The notes: generated from the sequence alone by a model not told the origin. A stretch of DNA of 56,969 bases from Legionella qingyii (GCF_003184185.1 NZ_QHJG01000030.1:1-56969), one strand, 5' to 3'; positions 17,933 to 27,379 are shown, numbered from the stretch's first letter. Numbers and translations: made by a program.

Positions 17933-19096
17933 TTACCCGCCTTGTGCATGTTGAATAAATAATCGTTTTATAGGCATCAATCGATTACATAAATTTAAAC
18001 CTAAACCACGTAAGGTAACAACCGGCATAAAGGAATTACTGAATAATCGTTTGAAACCTTCCATCATCATAATAATTTGCCATACTGCATGTTTGCGCTC
18101 ACGTTGATAAGCACCTAACGCTTTTTTAGATAACAGCTTATCCTGTACGGTATCCAAACATTGAATCCATGAGCGTACATCAGCCAGGCCAACATTTAAA
18201 CCCAAACCAGCTAAAGGATGGATCGTATGTGCTGCGTCACCAAGAAGCAACCACCGGTCACCTGCATATTGTTTCACATGACGCATCTGTAAAGGGAACT
18301 GATGGCGTGTACTTATTACTTCAACCCGACCCAGTTTTTTAGCAAAAGCCCGGGTTAATGATTCATTAAACTCCTGCTCCGAAAGATTCATCAATTTTTT
18401 TGCATGTACTGGATCAGTAGACCATACGATAGAACATTGATGTGCATCGGCAAGTGGTAGAAATGCCAAAGGCCCATCAGCACGAAATACCTGATATGCG
18501 GTTTGTTGGTGCGGTTTCTCTACTGATACGGTGGCTACTAAAGCATGTTGTTCATAAGACCAGCTGTTTAATGGCACCTTAAGTTTTTGCCGTGCTGGTG
18601 AATTCGCTCCATCAGCAATCATTAACAGATGTCCTTCCCAAGTTTGCTGATTGCTTGATACTTTAACCCCAGCTTCATCACTAAAAACCTCTTCAACACG
18701 GCTGTCAGGGAATAAATGAATGGAACGCTGAGTTGAAACCTGGTGTAGTAAAGCCTGTTTCAACACAGATTCTTCAATGATATTCCCTAGATTCTGTTTG
18801 CCTATATAGCGTGAATCAAAATCAATATGAGCGTTACTTTCAGCATCCCAAACATACATACTACGGTAAGGAGAAAGACGTGGCTTATCTAAATGTTGCC
18901 AGGCGTTTAATTGGTGCAACAGTGTTTGTGATGCAAAATTAATTGCATAGACCCGAGTATCAGGTTGTGAGCTATCAACTTTTAATGAGCCTGCATCAAT
19001 TACTGCTACAGAGTGACCACGCTGCGCCATAGCTAGAGCAGCAGTTAAACCCACAATGCCACCGCCAATTACTAATACGTTAAATTGCAGACTCAT
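17933..19096 (-). CDS. ubiI: Ubiquinone hydroxylase UbiI (VisC), FAD monooxygenase
   Basis: A 387-residue FAD-dependent aromatic monooxygenase that adds the C5 hydroxyl during aerobic ubiquinone synthesis. The N-terminal Rossmann motif is GGGIVGLTAALAMAQRG, and the second FAD motif is WLLLGDAAHTIHPLAGLGLNVGLAD (GDxxHxxxPxxGxGxN). It is the last gene of ygfB-pepP-ubiH-ubiI, the same order as in E. coli, which is why I call it UbiI rather than UbiF. The gap to ubiH is 21 bases. It probably acts in the membrane-associated Ubi complex. Confidence 0.88.
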   Translation of the reverse strand: MSLQFNVLVIGGGIVGLTAALAMAQRGHSVAVIDAGSLKVDSSQPDTRVYAINFASQTLLHQLNAWQHLDKPRLSPYRSMYVWDAESNAHIDFDSRYIGKQNLGNIIEESVLKQALLHQVSTQRSIHLFPDSRVEEVFSDEAGVKVSSNQQTWEGHLLMIADGANSPARQKLKVPLNSWSYEQHALVATVSVEKPHQQTAYQVFRADGPLAFLPLADAHQCSIVWSTDPVHAKKLMNLSEQEFNESLTRAFAKKLGRVEVISTRHQFPLQMRHVKQYAGDRWLLLGDAAHTIHPLAGLGLNVGLADVRSWIQCLDTVQDKLLSKKALGAYQRERKHAVWQIIMMMEGFKRLFSNSFMPVVTLRGLGLNLCNRLMPIKRLFIQHAQGG

Positions 19097-19117
19097 TTTT
19101 TTTCCTTCATAACTATT

Positions 19118-20311
19118 TTATCGCTTTGGCAATGCGATTTCACAAACCAAATCAGGAACCACTCCCCCAAACCCTCGTGCATATCGTGCTAAAAGGTTCT
19201 TCAATACAGGAATATTATCAAGAGCAATCAAGCCCAACCCTCGTGCCACCCCAAATCCTGGTAAACGACTGGTAAATACGTGAATTAAACCATCTGTTAA
19301 ACGAGTAATAGCTTTTTGATCGTGGGCTCTTAATTGCACATAATGTTGCAACATCGCCGCGTTAATTCCTTGCTCAGCAATACATTGCGCTAAAGTCGCC
19401 ACATCTCTAAGCCCTAAATTAAATCCCTGTCCCGCTACTGGGTGCAGGGTGTGCGCCGCATTACCTACAAAAACTACTGGCCATTTGGTTTGTATTGGCA
19501 TTAAAACTTGCTGTAAAGGATAAGAAAAGCGCTTACCCACTTTGGCAAAGCGCCCCAAGCGATAGCCAAAAGCCTGTTGTAATTCCCGTAAAAAATCAGT
19601 CTCAGATAAAGACAATAAGTGCTCTGCTTCCTTAGGAGGAACGGCCCAAACTAAAGACATGCGATTATCTTGCATGGGTAAAAGTGCCAAAGGGCCATGC
19701 ATTGTAAATCGTTCATAAGCACGGTGGCCATGGGACTTAAGTAACCCCACATTCGCTACAATTGCATGTTGACCATAAAGTTTGGTCTTGGCAGGTAATG
19801 AACAAAAACGACGTGCTGAGGATTGCGCACCATCTGCAGCAACAATTAAACGTGCAACAACATTAATTTCACCAGAATCAGTAAGAATTGTTGCCGAATG
19901 TTGTTCATAATCCAGGGACTTTAGGCTTGCTGGTGCAATAATCTGGTTATGCGGTAATAATTGATGCAAAGCCTGATTTATATGCTGCATTTCAGCAACA
20001 TAGCCTAAAGGAGCATCTGCCCCCCCTTGCAGGCGTGATACCCCAAAATGATGTTGATCAGAAACATGGATCGTGTCTATAGCAGTTGCATGGTCTTTAA
20101 GAAGATCCCAAACGCCAAGCATGGTTAAAATACGCCGACTCGCTGGAGATAAAGCTAAAGATCGCGCATCAAAATCAGGGTTTACTTTGTCACTAAAAGG
20201 TTTTGCTTCTACCAACAAGGTGCTATAGCCCAATCCTTGCAGAGCAAGCATTAGGGTTGCCCCCGTCAATCCCCCACCAATGATCAGTATATCAATTTCT
20301 TTATTAATCAC
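19118..20311 (-). CDS. ubiH: 2-octaprenyl-6-methoxyphenol hydroxylase UbiH
   Basis: A 397-residue FAD monooxygenase, paralogue of ubiI, catalysing the C1 hydroxylation step of ubiquinone synthesis. FAD motifs: GGGLTGATLMLALQGLG at residues 11-27 and VVFVGNAAHTLHPVAGQGFNLGLRDV. Note N instead of D in the GNAAH motif, a substitution commonly seen in UbiH. Its start overlaps the end of pepP by 8 bases, showing translational coupling. Confidence 0.93.
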   Translation of the reverse strand: MINKEIDILIIGGGLTGATLMLALQGLGYSTLLVEAKPFSDKVNPDFDARSLALSPASRRILTMLGVWDLLKDHATAIDTIHVSDQHHFGVSRLQGGADAPLGYVAEMQHINQALHQLLPHNQIIAPASLKSLDYEQHSATILTDSGEINVVARLIVAADGAQSSARRFCSLPAKTKLYGQHAIVANVGLLKSHGHRAYERFTMHGPLALLPMQDNRMSLVWAVPPKEAEHLLSLSETDFLRELQQAFGYRLGRFAKVGKRFSYPLQQVLMPIQTKWPVVFVGNAAHTLHPVAGQGFNLGLRDVATLAQCIAEQGINAAMLQHYVQLRAHDQKAITRLTDGLIHVFTSRLPGFGVARGLGLIALDNIPVLKNLLARYARGFGGVVPDLVCEIALPKR

Positions 20312-21611
20312 GCATTAACGCCTCAATTTCATCTACCTCTACAGGCAATGCCGCAGTTAATACTTCATGGCCTGTTTTCGTTACCACTACATCATCCTCA
20401 ATACGCACACCAATATCCCACCAACGTTTATCAACCCCAGGAATATTTGAACTAATGTACAAACCTGGTTCAACAGTTAAAACCATTCCTGGTTCTAAAG
20501 GCCGCCACTCACCATTCACTTTATATAGGCCGCAATCATGAACATCTAATCCCAGCCAATGCCCTGAATTATGCATATAAAAAGGCTTATAAGCCTCTAT
20601 TGCAACTAACTCATCCACATCACCTTGCAAAATACCCAACGCACAAAGCCCTTCCGTTAAAATGCGTATCATTATTTGTTGTACCGCATTCCAAGGAAGT
20701 CCAGGTTTAACTGCTGCAATTCCTGCTTTTTGTGCCTTGAGCACCAGTTCGTAAATGCTTTTTTGTTCCGGGCTGAATTTGCCATTGATTGGAAATGTTC
20801 TTGTGATATCCGCAGCATAATTCTCATACTCACCGCCTGCATCAATAAGCACTAAACTACCTCGGTGCAGGGGTTTATTGTTGTCTGTATAATGCAGTAT
20901 GCAAGCATTTTCTCCACAGCCCACAATCGGATCATAAGCGACACTCCGACAGCCATGGCGGCTGAATTCATAAATCAGCTCGGCTTCCAGCTGATATTCA
21001 TGCTCCAAATGCTTGCAACGACGCATTGCATGTTCATGAGCTTTAACAGAAATAGTTGCTGCTCGGCGCATTAAATCCAGTTCTGCATCACTTTTAAATA
21101 AACGCATCTCACCTAATATAGGCTCCAAATCACATAAATGGCCCGGTACTTTAATTCCACGCCGAACTTGACCTTTAAGCGCCACCAATGACTGCATGAT
21201 GGTTTTTTCCAGATCTGAATTTCGCGCAAGAGCATAATAAACTGCTGATTTACCACTTAATAATTTAGGTAATTCTTCAGCAACACTGTCTATAGGAAAA
21301 GCCGCGTGCATGCCTAATACCGCTAGAGCCCCATCTTGTCCCAGGCGTTTTCCAGTCCATTGTTCCTCTGCCGGATTACGAGTACGGCTAAATAAAATAC
21401 TCTGTGTATCCGCACCACAAATCAGAACCAACAATGCGTCAGGCTCGTTAAATCCAGTTAAATAATAGAAATTGCTGTCCTGACGAAAACGATAATGTGT
21501 GTCACCGTTACGTAATACTTCGCGAGCAGCAGGAATGATGGCAATGCTACCTTCGGGCAGTTTCTTTGCCAGTTGGTTTCTTCTTGTTAGATATTCTTGT
21601 TGAGAAATCAT
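20304..21611 (-). CDS. pepP: Xaa-Pro aminopeptidase
   Basis: A 435-residue dinuclear-metal aminopeptidase P that removes the N-terminal residue before proline. The N-terminal domain (1-165) starts with the typical EYLTRRNQLAKKLPEGS. The pita-bread catalytic domain shows the five metal ligands: two Asp in LIDAGGEYENYAADITRTFP, His in HNSGHWLGLDVHDCG, Glu in LTVEPGLYI and Glu in GVRIEDDVVV. Its location between ygfB and ubiH is conserved in gammaproteobacteria. A good AGGATG ribosome site precedes the start. Confidence 0.95.
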   Translation of the reverse strand: MISQQEYLTRRNQLAKKLPEGSIAIIPAAREVLRNGDTHYRFRQDSNFYYLTGFNEPDALLVLICGADTQSILFSRTRNPAEEQWTGKRLGQDGALAVLGMHAAFPIDSVAEELPKLLSGKSAVYYALARNSDLEKTIMQSLVALKGQVRRGIKVPGHLCDLEPILGEMRLFKSDAELDLMRRAATISVKAHEHAMRRCKHLEHEYQLEAELIYEFSRHGCRSVAYDPIVGCGENACILHYTDNNKPLHRGSLVLIDAGGEYENYAADITRTFPINGKFSPEQKSIYELVLKAQKAGIAAVKPGLPWNAVQQIMIRILTEGLCALGILQGDVDELVAIEAYKPFYMHNSGHWLGLDVHDCGLYKVNGEWRPLEPGMVLTVEPGLYISSNIPGVDKRWWDIGVRIEDDVVVTKTGHEVLTAALPVEVDEIEALMRD

Positions 21612-21624
21612 ATTAACATCCTTA

Positions 21625-22209
21625 TTAATGGGTCATTCCAGTATGGCCACCACGTTCATTTTCATTCATAACTAAATCACTGTATAAACGAAGCACTGCC
21701 ATTCGTGCATATTCACTGACTTCCATTAATGCACGCTCATCCTCTTCGTCTACATCCAAGGTATCACAATCGAGCTCGGCAAATTCAACAAGATGTTGAA
21801 ATGCATCTTGCGCTTCATCTTCATGAAATCGATTGGCAGTAACACCAGCTAAAGTCAACGCCTGAGTAAAACCTTCACACCATTCACTAAAAGCTTGCGC
21901 GCGGATCAACAGGGATTCCTCATCATCAGGGAGCAACATTTCAAACTCAAAATCCATAGTATTAATTTGCTGCTGACTTATAGAAAAAACAGAAAACATA
22001 GCTAAAACAGCATTACGACTGGCCTCATCTTTTTTATTATTTAATAAAGCACGTAAATACGCTTCGCCTTGACTGTCAGCGCCAGCACACAGGTAGCCAC
22101 ACATCATTCCATGTAATAAACTGGCGGATATATGCAACATCAAAATAGAAATCGTTGCAGAAAACTCATCATAATCGGGCAAATGCAAATGTGCTCTTTC
22201 TTCGGACAT
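21625..22209 (-). CDS. ygfB: UPF0149 (YgfB) family protein
   Basis: A 194-residue acidic, helical protein of the YgfB/UPF0149 family. Landmarks: ASLLHGMMCGYLCAGA near the N-terminus, a WCEGFTQALTL segment, and the acidic region with DVDEEDERALMEVSEYARMAVLRLY. In Pseudomonas a YgfB homologue acts as an anti-activator affecting ampDh3 expression; the role here is unknown. ATG 22209 is chosen over a TTG two codons upstream. It heads the pepP-ubiH-ubiI operon, divergent from zapA. Confidence 0.9.
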   Translation of the reverse strand: MSEERAHLHLPDYDEFSATISILMLHISASLLHGMMCGYLCAGADSQGEAYLRALLNNKKDEASRNAVLAMFSVFSISQQQINTMDFEFEMLLPDDEESLLIRAQAFSEWCEGFTQALTLAGVTANRFHEDEAQDAFQHLVEFAELDCDTLDVDEEDERALMEVSEYARMAVLRLYSDLVMNENERGGHTGMTH

Positions 22210-22342
22210 ATTCAACTCATTTATAGAAAATACTCCATGATAACCGATTTAACGTAAGCGTTCACCCTACTAATTGCTGCTTGCGAGCAAAATTGTTACT
22301 ATTCACATAGGCTCCCTATGGAATTGCAAAGGTCTTATTATC

Positions 22343-22666
22343 ATGACGCAAATGAAATCGTGTACTGTTAAATTATTAAATAAAACTTATGACATAAAAT
22401 GCCCTGAAGGCGAGGAACCCAATTTATTGCTTGCGGTGCAAAAATTAAACAACCAAATAGGGATTAATAAAAAGAAATCGAAGCAACTAGATGATTTCCA
22501 AACTTTATTACTTGCGGCCCTCGATATCAGTCATGAATTAATATTATGCAAAAACAAACAAGCACATCAACAGCATCAAGTAACACAATTTATTAACTCA
22601 CTGGAAAATAAAATTAACAAAATGGTAGGTGGTGAGATGGTGGAACGATTTTCCGAAATAGATTAG
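22343..22666 (+). CDS. zapA: Cell division protein ZapA
   Basis: A 107-residue FtsZ-ring-associated protein. The N-terminal beta part (SCTVKLLNKTYDIKCPEGEE) is followed by helices with NLLLAVQKLN and a C-terminal coiled coil (about 60-100), matching the 109-residue E. coli protein, which crosslinks FtsZ filaments as a tetramer. The start at 22343 has AAAGG about ten bases upstream; an upstream in-frame start would add 23 unrelated residues. The divergent zapA/ygfB arrangement is conserved. In E. coli the 6S RNA gene follows zapA; here it is about 5 kb away, before uvrB. Confidence 0.9.
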   Translation: MTQMKSCTVKLLNKTYDIKCPEGEEPNLLLAVQKLNNQIGINKKKSKQLDDFQTLLLAALDISHELILCKNKQAHQQHQVTQFINSLENKINKMVGGEMVERFSEID

Positions 22667-22693
22667 TTTTATTGTTCATTTTATAAAAGAGAC

Positions 22694-22714
22694 CTCCTCG
22701 TCTTTCGCGAGGAG
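22694..22714 (+). terminator. Hairpin downstream of zapA
   Basis: CTCCTCG and CGAGGAG arms (7 bp, GC-rich) with a seven-base loop lie 28 bases after the zapA stop. There is no strict T-tract (ACAATATATTTA follows), so termination efficiency is uncertain. Confidence 0.45.
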
Positions 22715-22781
22715 ACAATATATTTAGTGTATGCGCTCTGAACAAGAGAAAGCGAACCAATTTTGATTAAAAGGATTTAAA

Positions 22782-24353
22782 ATGAGACGCCAATGGTATG
22801 TAGGCTTTGGAATAGCTTTATTAATTATACTTGCCTTCTTTGCGATGTTTCATAGCATCAAATGGTTTATCGCTTTTCTTATTCCCATTTTTGTGATTTG
22901 GATCTATGACTTGATTCAAAAGGAACATTCCATCCTACGCAATTTCCCGGTCTTGGGCCATGCACGCTATTTTCTCGAGTTTCTTCGCCCAGAGATTCAA
23001 CAATATTTTATTGCCACCGATGAAAGTGAACTCCCCTTTAATCGTGAAACACGCTCTCTTATTTATGCACGTGCAAAAAATACTCGTGATACTGTACCGT
23101 TTGGTACGGAACGCGATATTTTAAGTGTGGGGTATACTTGGGCGCTTCATTCTCTAGCCCCAAAACATCATTCAGAAGTCGAACCAAGAATTACCGTTGG
23201 GGGACCCGATTGCCTGCAGCCTTACTGTGCCTCACGATTTAATATTTCCAGCATGAGCTTTGGCGCACTTTCTGGCAAAGCAATTATGGCCATGAATAAG
23301 GGCGCATTGATTGGTGGTTTTGCCCAAGCCACGGGTGAAGGGGGGTTAAGTACCTATCATTTACAAGGAGGCGATTTGATATTTCAATTTGGAACCGCCT
23401 ACTTTGGTTGCCGCGACGCCCAGGGAAATTTCGATGATAAGGAGTTTGCTGCTGAAGCCAATCGTAAAGAAGTAAAGATGATAGAGATTAAACTGTCTCA
23501 AGGAGCAAAGCCCTCGCACGGGGGTATTTTACCTGCTGCCAAATTAACTGAAGAAATAGCTAAAGTAAGAAAAGTCTCCATGGGCAAGGACGTCATCTCC
23601 CCAATGGCCCACTCTGCGTTTAGTACTCCTGTAGAATTGCTCTATTTCGTAAAAAAATTACGCGACTTATCCCATGGCAAACCCATTGGGTTTAAATTAT
23701 GTCTGGGGCGTAGAGATGAATTTCTGGCTATCTGTAAAGCCATGTTAAAAACCAATATCTTACCTGATTTTATTACCGTTGATGGAGCCGAAGGAGGAAC
23801 AGGGGCGGCACCAGTAGAATATGTTAACTTTATGGGAACTCCTCTGGAAGCAGGATTAGTCTTTGTGCATAATGCATTAGTAGGGATTAATGTACGCGAC
23901 AAAATACGCATCATCTGTAGCGGTAAAGTCGCGAATGGCTTCGATATACTGACCAATATCGCTTTAGGTGCCGATATGTGCAATTCTGCAAGAGCCATGA
24001 TGATGGCGGCTGGCTGTTTGCAAACCAAACAATGCAATGCAAATACTTGCCCCACAGGAGTAGCAACACAAAACAAAAGGTTACAATATGGCTTAGTCGT
24101 CGATTTGAAAAAATATCACGTTGCCAATTTCCATAAAAATACCATGAAAAGCTTTTTGGAAATGGTAGGATCCCTCGGCTTGGATAACCCCAGCGATTTG
24201 AAACCCAGCCACATCATGAGACGAATAAGCTTACAAGAAGTTAAATGCTTTAATGAAATTTATGAGTATCTTTCACCTGGGCAACTACTAGGCCCTGATA
24301 TCCCTGAGAGTTATAAAGCACATTGGGACAAGGCTGATCCGGACAAATTTTAA
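22782..24353 (+). CDS. FMN-binding glutamate synthase-family membrane flavoprotein
   Basis: A 523-residue protein with two N-terminal membrane segments (about residues 5-40) and a cytosolic domain like the central/FMN part of the glutamate synthase large subunit. Visible features are FNISSMSFGALSGKAIMAMNKGA, the TGEGGLSTYH active loop, FITVDGAEGGTGAAP (FMN phosphate loop), GADMCNSARAMMMAAGC, and the CNANTCPTGVATQ cysteine cluster that binds a 3Fe-4S centre in true glutamate synthases. It lacks the glutamine amidotransferase domain, so it cannot be a full GOGAT. Related stand-alone proteins are common and their reaction is unsettled. A good AGGA ribosome site precedes the ATG. Confidence 0.85.
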   Translation: MRRQWYVGFGIALLIILAFFAMFHSIKWFIAFLIPIFVIWIYDLIQKEHSILRNFPVLGHARYFLEFLRPEIQQYFIATDESELPFNRETRSLIYARAKNTRDTVPFGTERDILSVGYTWALHSLAPKHHSEVEPRITVGGPDCLQPYCASRFNISSMSFGALSGKAIMAMNKGALIGGFAQATGEGGLSTYHLQGGDLIFQFGTAYFGCRDAQGNFDDKEFAAEANRKEVKMIEIKLSQGAKPSHGGILPAAKLTEEIAKVRKVSMGKDVISPMAHSAFSTPVELLYFVKKLRDLSHGKPIGFKLCLGRRDEFLAICKAMLKTNILPDFITVDGAEGGTGAAPVEYVNFMGTPLEAGLVFVHNALVGINVRDKIRIICSGKVANGFDILTNIALGADMCNSARAMMMAAGCLQTKQCNANTCPTGVATQNKRLQYGLVVDLKKYHVANFHKNTMKSFLEMVGSLGLDNPSDLKPSHIMRRISLQEVKCFNEIYEYLSPGQLLGPDIPESYKAHWDKADPDKF

Positions 24354-24359
24354 TTTGAA

Positions 24360-24431
24360 AATCGTAGGGTAGCCTGGGTGAAGCACAGCGAACCCCGGGT
24401 TACGGTCCTTCAGACCGCCACCCAAGCCAGT
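24360..24431. repeat. GTAGCC(C/T)GGGTGAAG-type intergenic repeat
   Basis: The short gap between the flavoprotein and the thioredoxin-like gene is filled by a sequence with the TAGCCTGGGTGAAGCACAGC and CCCGGGTTACGG blocks. This is the same type as the widespread 'GTAGCCCGG(A/G)TGAAGC...CCGGG' intergenic elements of gammaproteobacteria. The blocks can pair imperfectly (CCTGGG with CCCGGG, allowing G-U). It may serve as a shared transcript end for the convergent genes. Confidence 0.5.
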
Positions 24432-24435
24432 TGTC

Positions 24436-24990
24436 TTATTTCCACTTAATATTACATCCCAGGCTTGGCTTTTGCTCTGGACTTACTGGCTTACCAGCGA
24501 GGATATTGTCCAGCGCATTTTGTAAGTGAGAGCCAGTCACGGGTTTATTGTTCCCAGGCGTTGACTCATCCAAACAACCACGGTAGACACAAAGCAGATC
24601 CTTATCAAAAATATAAAAATCAGGGGTGCATGCCGCATGATAAGCTTTAGCTACTTCTTGTGATTCATCATATAAATAAGGAAATGGATAATGAAATTTT
24701 TCTGCCTCAATCCGCATATTTTCCGGACCGTCTGCTGGATATTTTTCTGCATCATTAGAACTGATTGCAATGAATTGAAGTCCTTTTTTCTGATACGTTT
24801 CCGCCAACTCCACTATTTTTGTCTGAATATGTTTGACATAAGGACAATGATTGCACAAAAACATAATAACTGTTGCAATGGGTGATTTGATCTGTGCCAG
24901 GGAAATCCCTTGATCGTTGCGTGTATCAACTAAAGTAAAATCAGGTGCCTTACTTCCTAAAGGAAGCATGTTTGATGCAGTTGCTGCCAT
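24436..24990 (-). CDS. Thioredoxin-fold redoxin (AhpC/TSA-like)
   Basis: A 184-residue thioredoxin-superfamily protein without signal peptide. The redox motif is C46-N-H-C49 in FLCNHCPYVKHIQ. APDFTLVD near the N-terminus and CTPDFYIFDKD (with the cis-Pro region) are typical of the AhpC/TSA-like 'thioredoxin family protein' group. It probably acts as a cytosolic thiol oxidoreductase or peroxidase. A clear AGAGG ribosome site precedes the ATG. It is convergent with the flavoprotein gene. Confidence 0.88.
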   Translation of the reverse strand: MAATASNMLPLGSKAPDFTLVDTRNDQGISLAQIKSPIATVIMFLCNHCPYVKHIQTKIVELAETYQKKGLQFIAISSNDAEKYPADGPENMRIEAEKFHYPFPYLYDESQEVAKAYHAACTPDFYIFDKDLLCVYRGCLDESTPGNNKPVTGSHLQNALDNILAGKPVSPEQKPSLGCNIKWK

Positions 24991-25219
24991 AATTACCTCT
25001 CGTTAATCAAAATATGTGCCACATCGACCTCCATTCAATCATGCAGCAGAATATCTATAAAATAGAACTTAGTGTAGGTTCATTGATTGTGTCGTTGCTC
25101 TTAATCTTGAATACAAATTCAAAAAAGAATTGGGGTAACCTTTAGTGATGACATGTTAAACGAAAAATTATGGGTAATCAAACGAGAGGCTGAATGCTCA
25201 TCAGCATTTGCTATCTACT

Positions 25220-26629
25220 TCATCTAAGCTCAGGCTGAGAATGAGTCTCATTTTGCGGTTCTTCTTGCTCTTGAGATATATGCCCCTGCCGCAGTTGAGT
25301 TAATTGTTGCTTAAAATTGCGAGCAACAGCTTGCGGCGAGTCTTTCTTATAGCTTGTATATGCTATCGGTTGATCACGCAGTTCCTTATCCTTCATTTCC
25401 ATTGGTTCAATAGGCTTATTGTTGCTTTTTATAACCGGGCTATCAAGTGTTACCATAGATTTTCGATAACTACTAATGCGTGTATCATTCGTTCGTTCTA
25501 CCACTTGAGTTTTCGGACTCAATTCCGACATTACTACATCTTCTGTTGCTGACGATTTCATACGAAGATCGCTAAAAAATTGTTTAACACCCTGCCATGC
25601 GCTTTTTAGCCAAGATTGAACAGCTCTTTTTTCCAATTGCTGCTCTTTTTTTAAATTACCCAAGAGGGAATCTTGTTTTTGCTCGGGCGTTACCTCCTCT
25701 ATAAGATCTTTATTTTTTTCATTAGTGAGGTAATTTTCAATAGTCCTTAATTGTTCTTCTAATTCTTTTTGTCTTGTTTGCATCTGCGAGGCTAAACTGA
25801 AATCTCCAAAATCTTGGAACATCTTAAAGTTGTGCTCGCATGTATTAATTCTTTCCCGCAAGTCGCTAACTTTCTCTTCGAGCTCTTTGGGATTGAGCGA
25901 AGGCAAGAATTGATATTTTTTATCATGATCTAATGCCTCAATTGGATGTTCTTCTCGAGCGATCGGAACCCGTATTTTATTTTGCTTTTCTAAAAGGTCC
26001 TCATACTCTTTTACTGCTTTATCTACTGCCTTTGTCGCTTTTGTTCGCCCCAATAAGAAATCAAGAAACGACACTTTTGCTTGCAACCTTTCTATCTCCT
26101 CACTCTTTGCTTTTAATTGCTCTACTAATGCTTCGCCTCGGATGGTATTGAATGGATTTGTATAACCATATACGTTTATGCTCCCATCCAAACGTACTCC
26201 AACAATCATATTCTGCAAAGTAGTTGAATGCCGATTAGTAAATGCGCTTAAATTTAAATGATATCCTTGCAGGGCGAATTCATTGGCCATCTCTTGCGCA
26301 TAACAATTACCCTGCTTATTGATCAAACCTAACTCACAGCCGAAACACCGTAATCCTTTGATAACTCCTTTTTTTAATCCAGCTATTTCTCTAGCCTCAT
26401 CAAAGGCTCTTACAAATTGTTTTGGGGAAAAATGAGATTCGCCGTAACTTTTAGAACCAGCATGTCCAACTACGGTTATTCGCGTAACATCAGCCGGACT
26501 TAAGCCAATCAAGCAATTCGGGGAAAAACGCTTTATTTCACTATTTGGGAGCTGCTTGGCGATACTTTGAGCCGAACTAAGAGTGGCCGAATCATCACCT
26601 AAAATGAGTATAATGTTTTTTGACTTCAT
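25220..26629 (-). CDS. Caspase-fold (clan CD-like) domain plus coiled coil, candidate effector
   Basis: A 469-residue protein. The N-terminal ~150 residues look like a clan CD cysteine peptidase of the C80/CPD or C11 type: ILILGDDSAT strand, ITVVGHAGSK with candidate catalytic His56, then KGLRCFGCELG with candidate Cys95 or Cys98 after a hydrophobic strand, and YGYTNPFN further on. Residues 165-330 are strongly helical and charged (coiled coil). The rest is polar and probably disordered, with an acidic C-terminus (SQEQEEPQNETHSQPELR) like the E-block of Legionella Dot/Icm substrates. The fold call rests on the His/Cys motif pattern only. No ribosome site is obvious at 26629. It is divergent from the 196-residue gene on the right. 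Confidence 0.65.
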   Translation of the reverse strand: MKSKNIILILGDDSATLSSAQSIAKQLPNSEIKRFSPNCLIGLSPADVTRITVVGHAGSKSYGESHFSPKQFVRAFDEAREIAGLKKGVIKGLRCFGCELGLINKQGNCYAQEMANEFALQGYHLNLSAFTNRHSTTLQNMIVGVRLDGSINVYGYTNPFNTIRGEALVEQLKAKSEEIERLQAKVSFLDFLLGRTKATKAVDKAVKEYEDLLEKQNKIRVPIAREEHPIEALDHDKKYQFLPSLNPKELEEKVSDLRERINTCEHNFKMFQDFGDFSLASQMQTRQKELEEQLRTIENYLTNEKNKDLIEEVTPEQKQDSLLGNLKKEQQLEKRAVQSWLKSAWQGVKQFFSDLRMKSSATEDVVMSELSPKTQVVERTNDTRISSYRKSMVTLDSPVIKSNNKPIEPMEMKDKELRDQPIAYTSYKKDSPQAVARNFKQQLTQLRQGHISQEQEEPQNETHSQPELR

Positions 26630-26676
26630 TAAATAAATGGAAAACCAAAGGACTAATAATGTTAGTATAGTTCCAT

Positions 26677-26706
26677 TTGTTTATTTTTTAGTCTATTTAC
26701 TATAAT
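26677..26706 (+). promoter_or_regulatory. Promoter candidate for the 196-aa gene
   Basis: A consensus -10 hexamer TATAAT (26701-26706) has a weak TTGTTT -35 18 bases upstream. Transcription would begin about 20 bases before the ATG at 26734. Confidence 0.4.
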
Positions 26707-26733
26707 TGAACTACACGGACTATAGAGAATACG

Positions 26734-27324
26734 ATGATAGTATTGATGAGCAACAGCAAAGAGAATAGAACGGCTGCGACGAACTTACAACAATTGACTC
26801 ATTTTGATGTTGTAACGTTAGATCAGCTAACTGACTTAAATAAAGCCAAAGAACCGCTTCTATTAGTTGATGTGGATGCTAATGATAAATTTTTACGTTA
26901 CCTTGAGCCGGTTAGTTTCGCCAAAGCACTATTAAAACAACAGTTATCGGCTCAAATTCAATCCGTTGTTTTTCTCATTTCTGATAATAATAAACACAAA
27001 AACTTGTTTGAATTTGCCAGACCTTTTCTTGCCTGCTTGGAACAAGCCTTTAATCATCCAGTAATCGCTTATATCCCCTCCGATTTAAATTACTATGCCA
27101 CCGTGCTCGTAGCGCCAGAGGAACAGAACTCAAATTGGCAAGTCTACGGCATCGACATTGAAGACTTCCCCAAGGGGGCATCGTTAAATTTAGAATTATT
27201 TCAAGGAATAAAAGGCAAACATCTATTATGGGAAGGACCCAACATATTAGAATGGATAGTCACCGACAACAAAGCCATTAGCAGCAGCCCTGCAGTGGCG
27301 GAAAATCTCCGCTTTCACTTGTGA
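26734..27324 (+). CDS. Hypothetical protein, divergent from the caspase-fold gene
   Basis: A 196-residue soluble protein with no signal peptide or membrane segment and no domain I recognise. It alternates short hydrophobic strands (PLLLVDVDAND, QSVVFLISDN, YATVLVAPEE) with helices, suggesting an alpha/beta fold. The strand-then-polar-loop pattern superficially echoes the N-terminus of the divergently transcribed caspase-fold protein (IILILGDDSA, RITVVGHAG), so a pair of related or partner proteins is possible. Two starts, MIVLM and MSNSKEN, are available. The 6S RNA promoter begins just after its stop. Confidence 0.6.
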   Translation: MIVLMSNSKENRTAATNLQQLTHFDVVTLDQLTDLNKAKEPLLLVDVDANDKFLRYLEPVSFAKALLKQQLSAQIQSVVFLISDNNKHKNLFEFARPFLACLEQAFNHPVIAYIPSDLNYYATVLVAPEEQNSNWQVYGIDIEDFPKGASLNLELFQGIKGKHLLWEGPNILEWIVTDNKAISSSPAVAENLRFHL

Positions 27325-27348
27325 AATAGAGCCAAACAGCGCCATTTC

Positions 27349-27379
27349 TTGACTTTCATCGAGAAGACCATGGTATAAT
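27349..27379 (+). promoter_or_regulatory. Strong sigma-70 promoter of the 6S RNA gene
   Basis: TTGACT (27349-27354) is followed by an extended -10, TGGTATAAT (TATAAT at 27374-27379). The spacing of 19 is long but is compensated by the TG extension. The expected start, about 27386-27388, coincides with the 5' end of the folded RNA. Confidence 0.75.
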
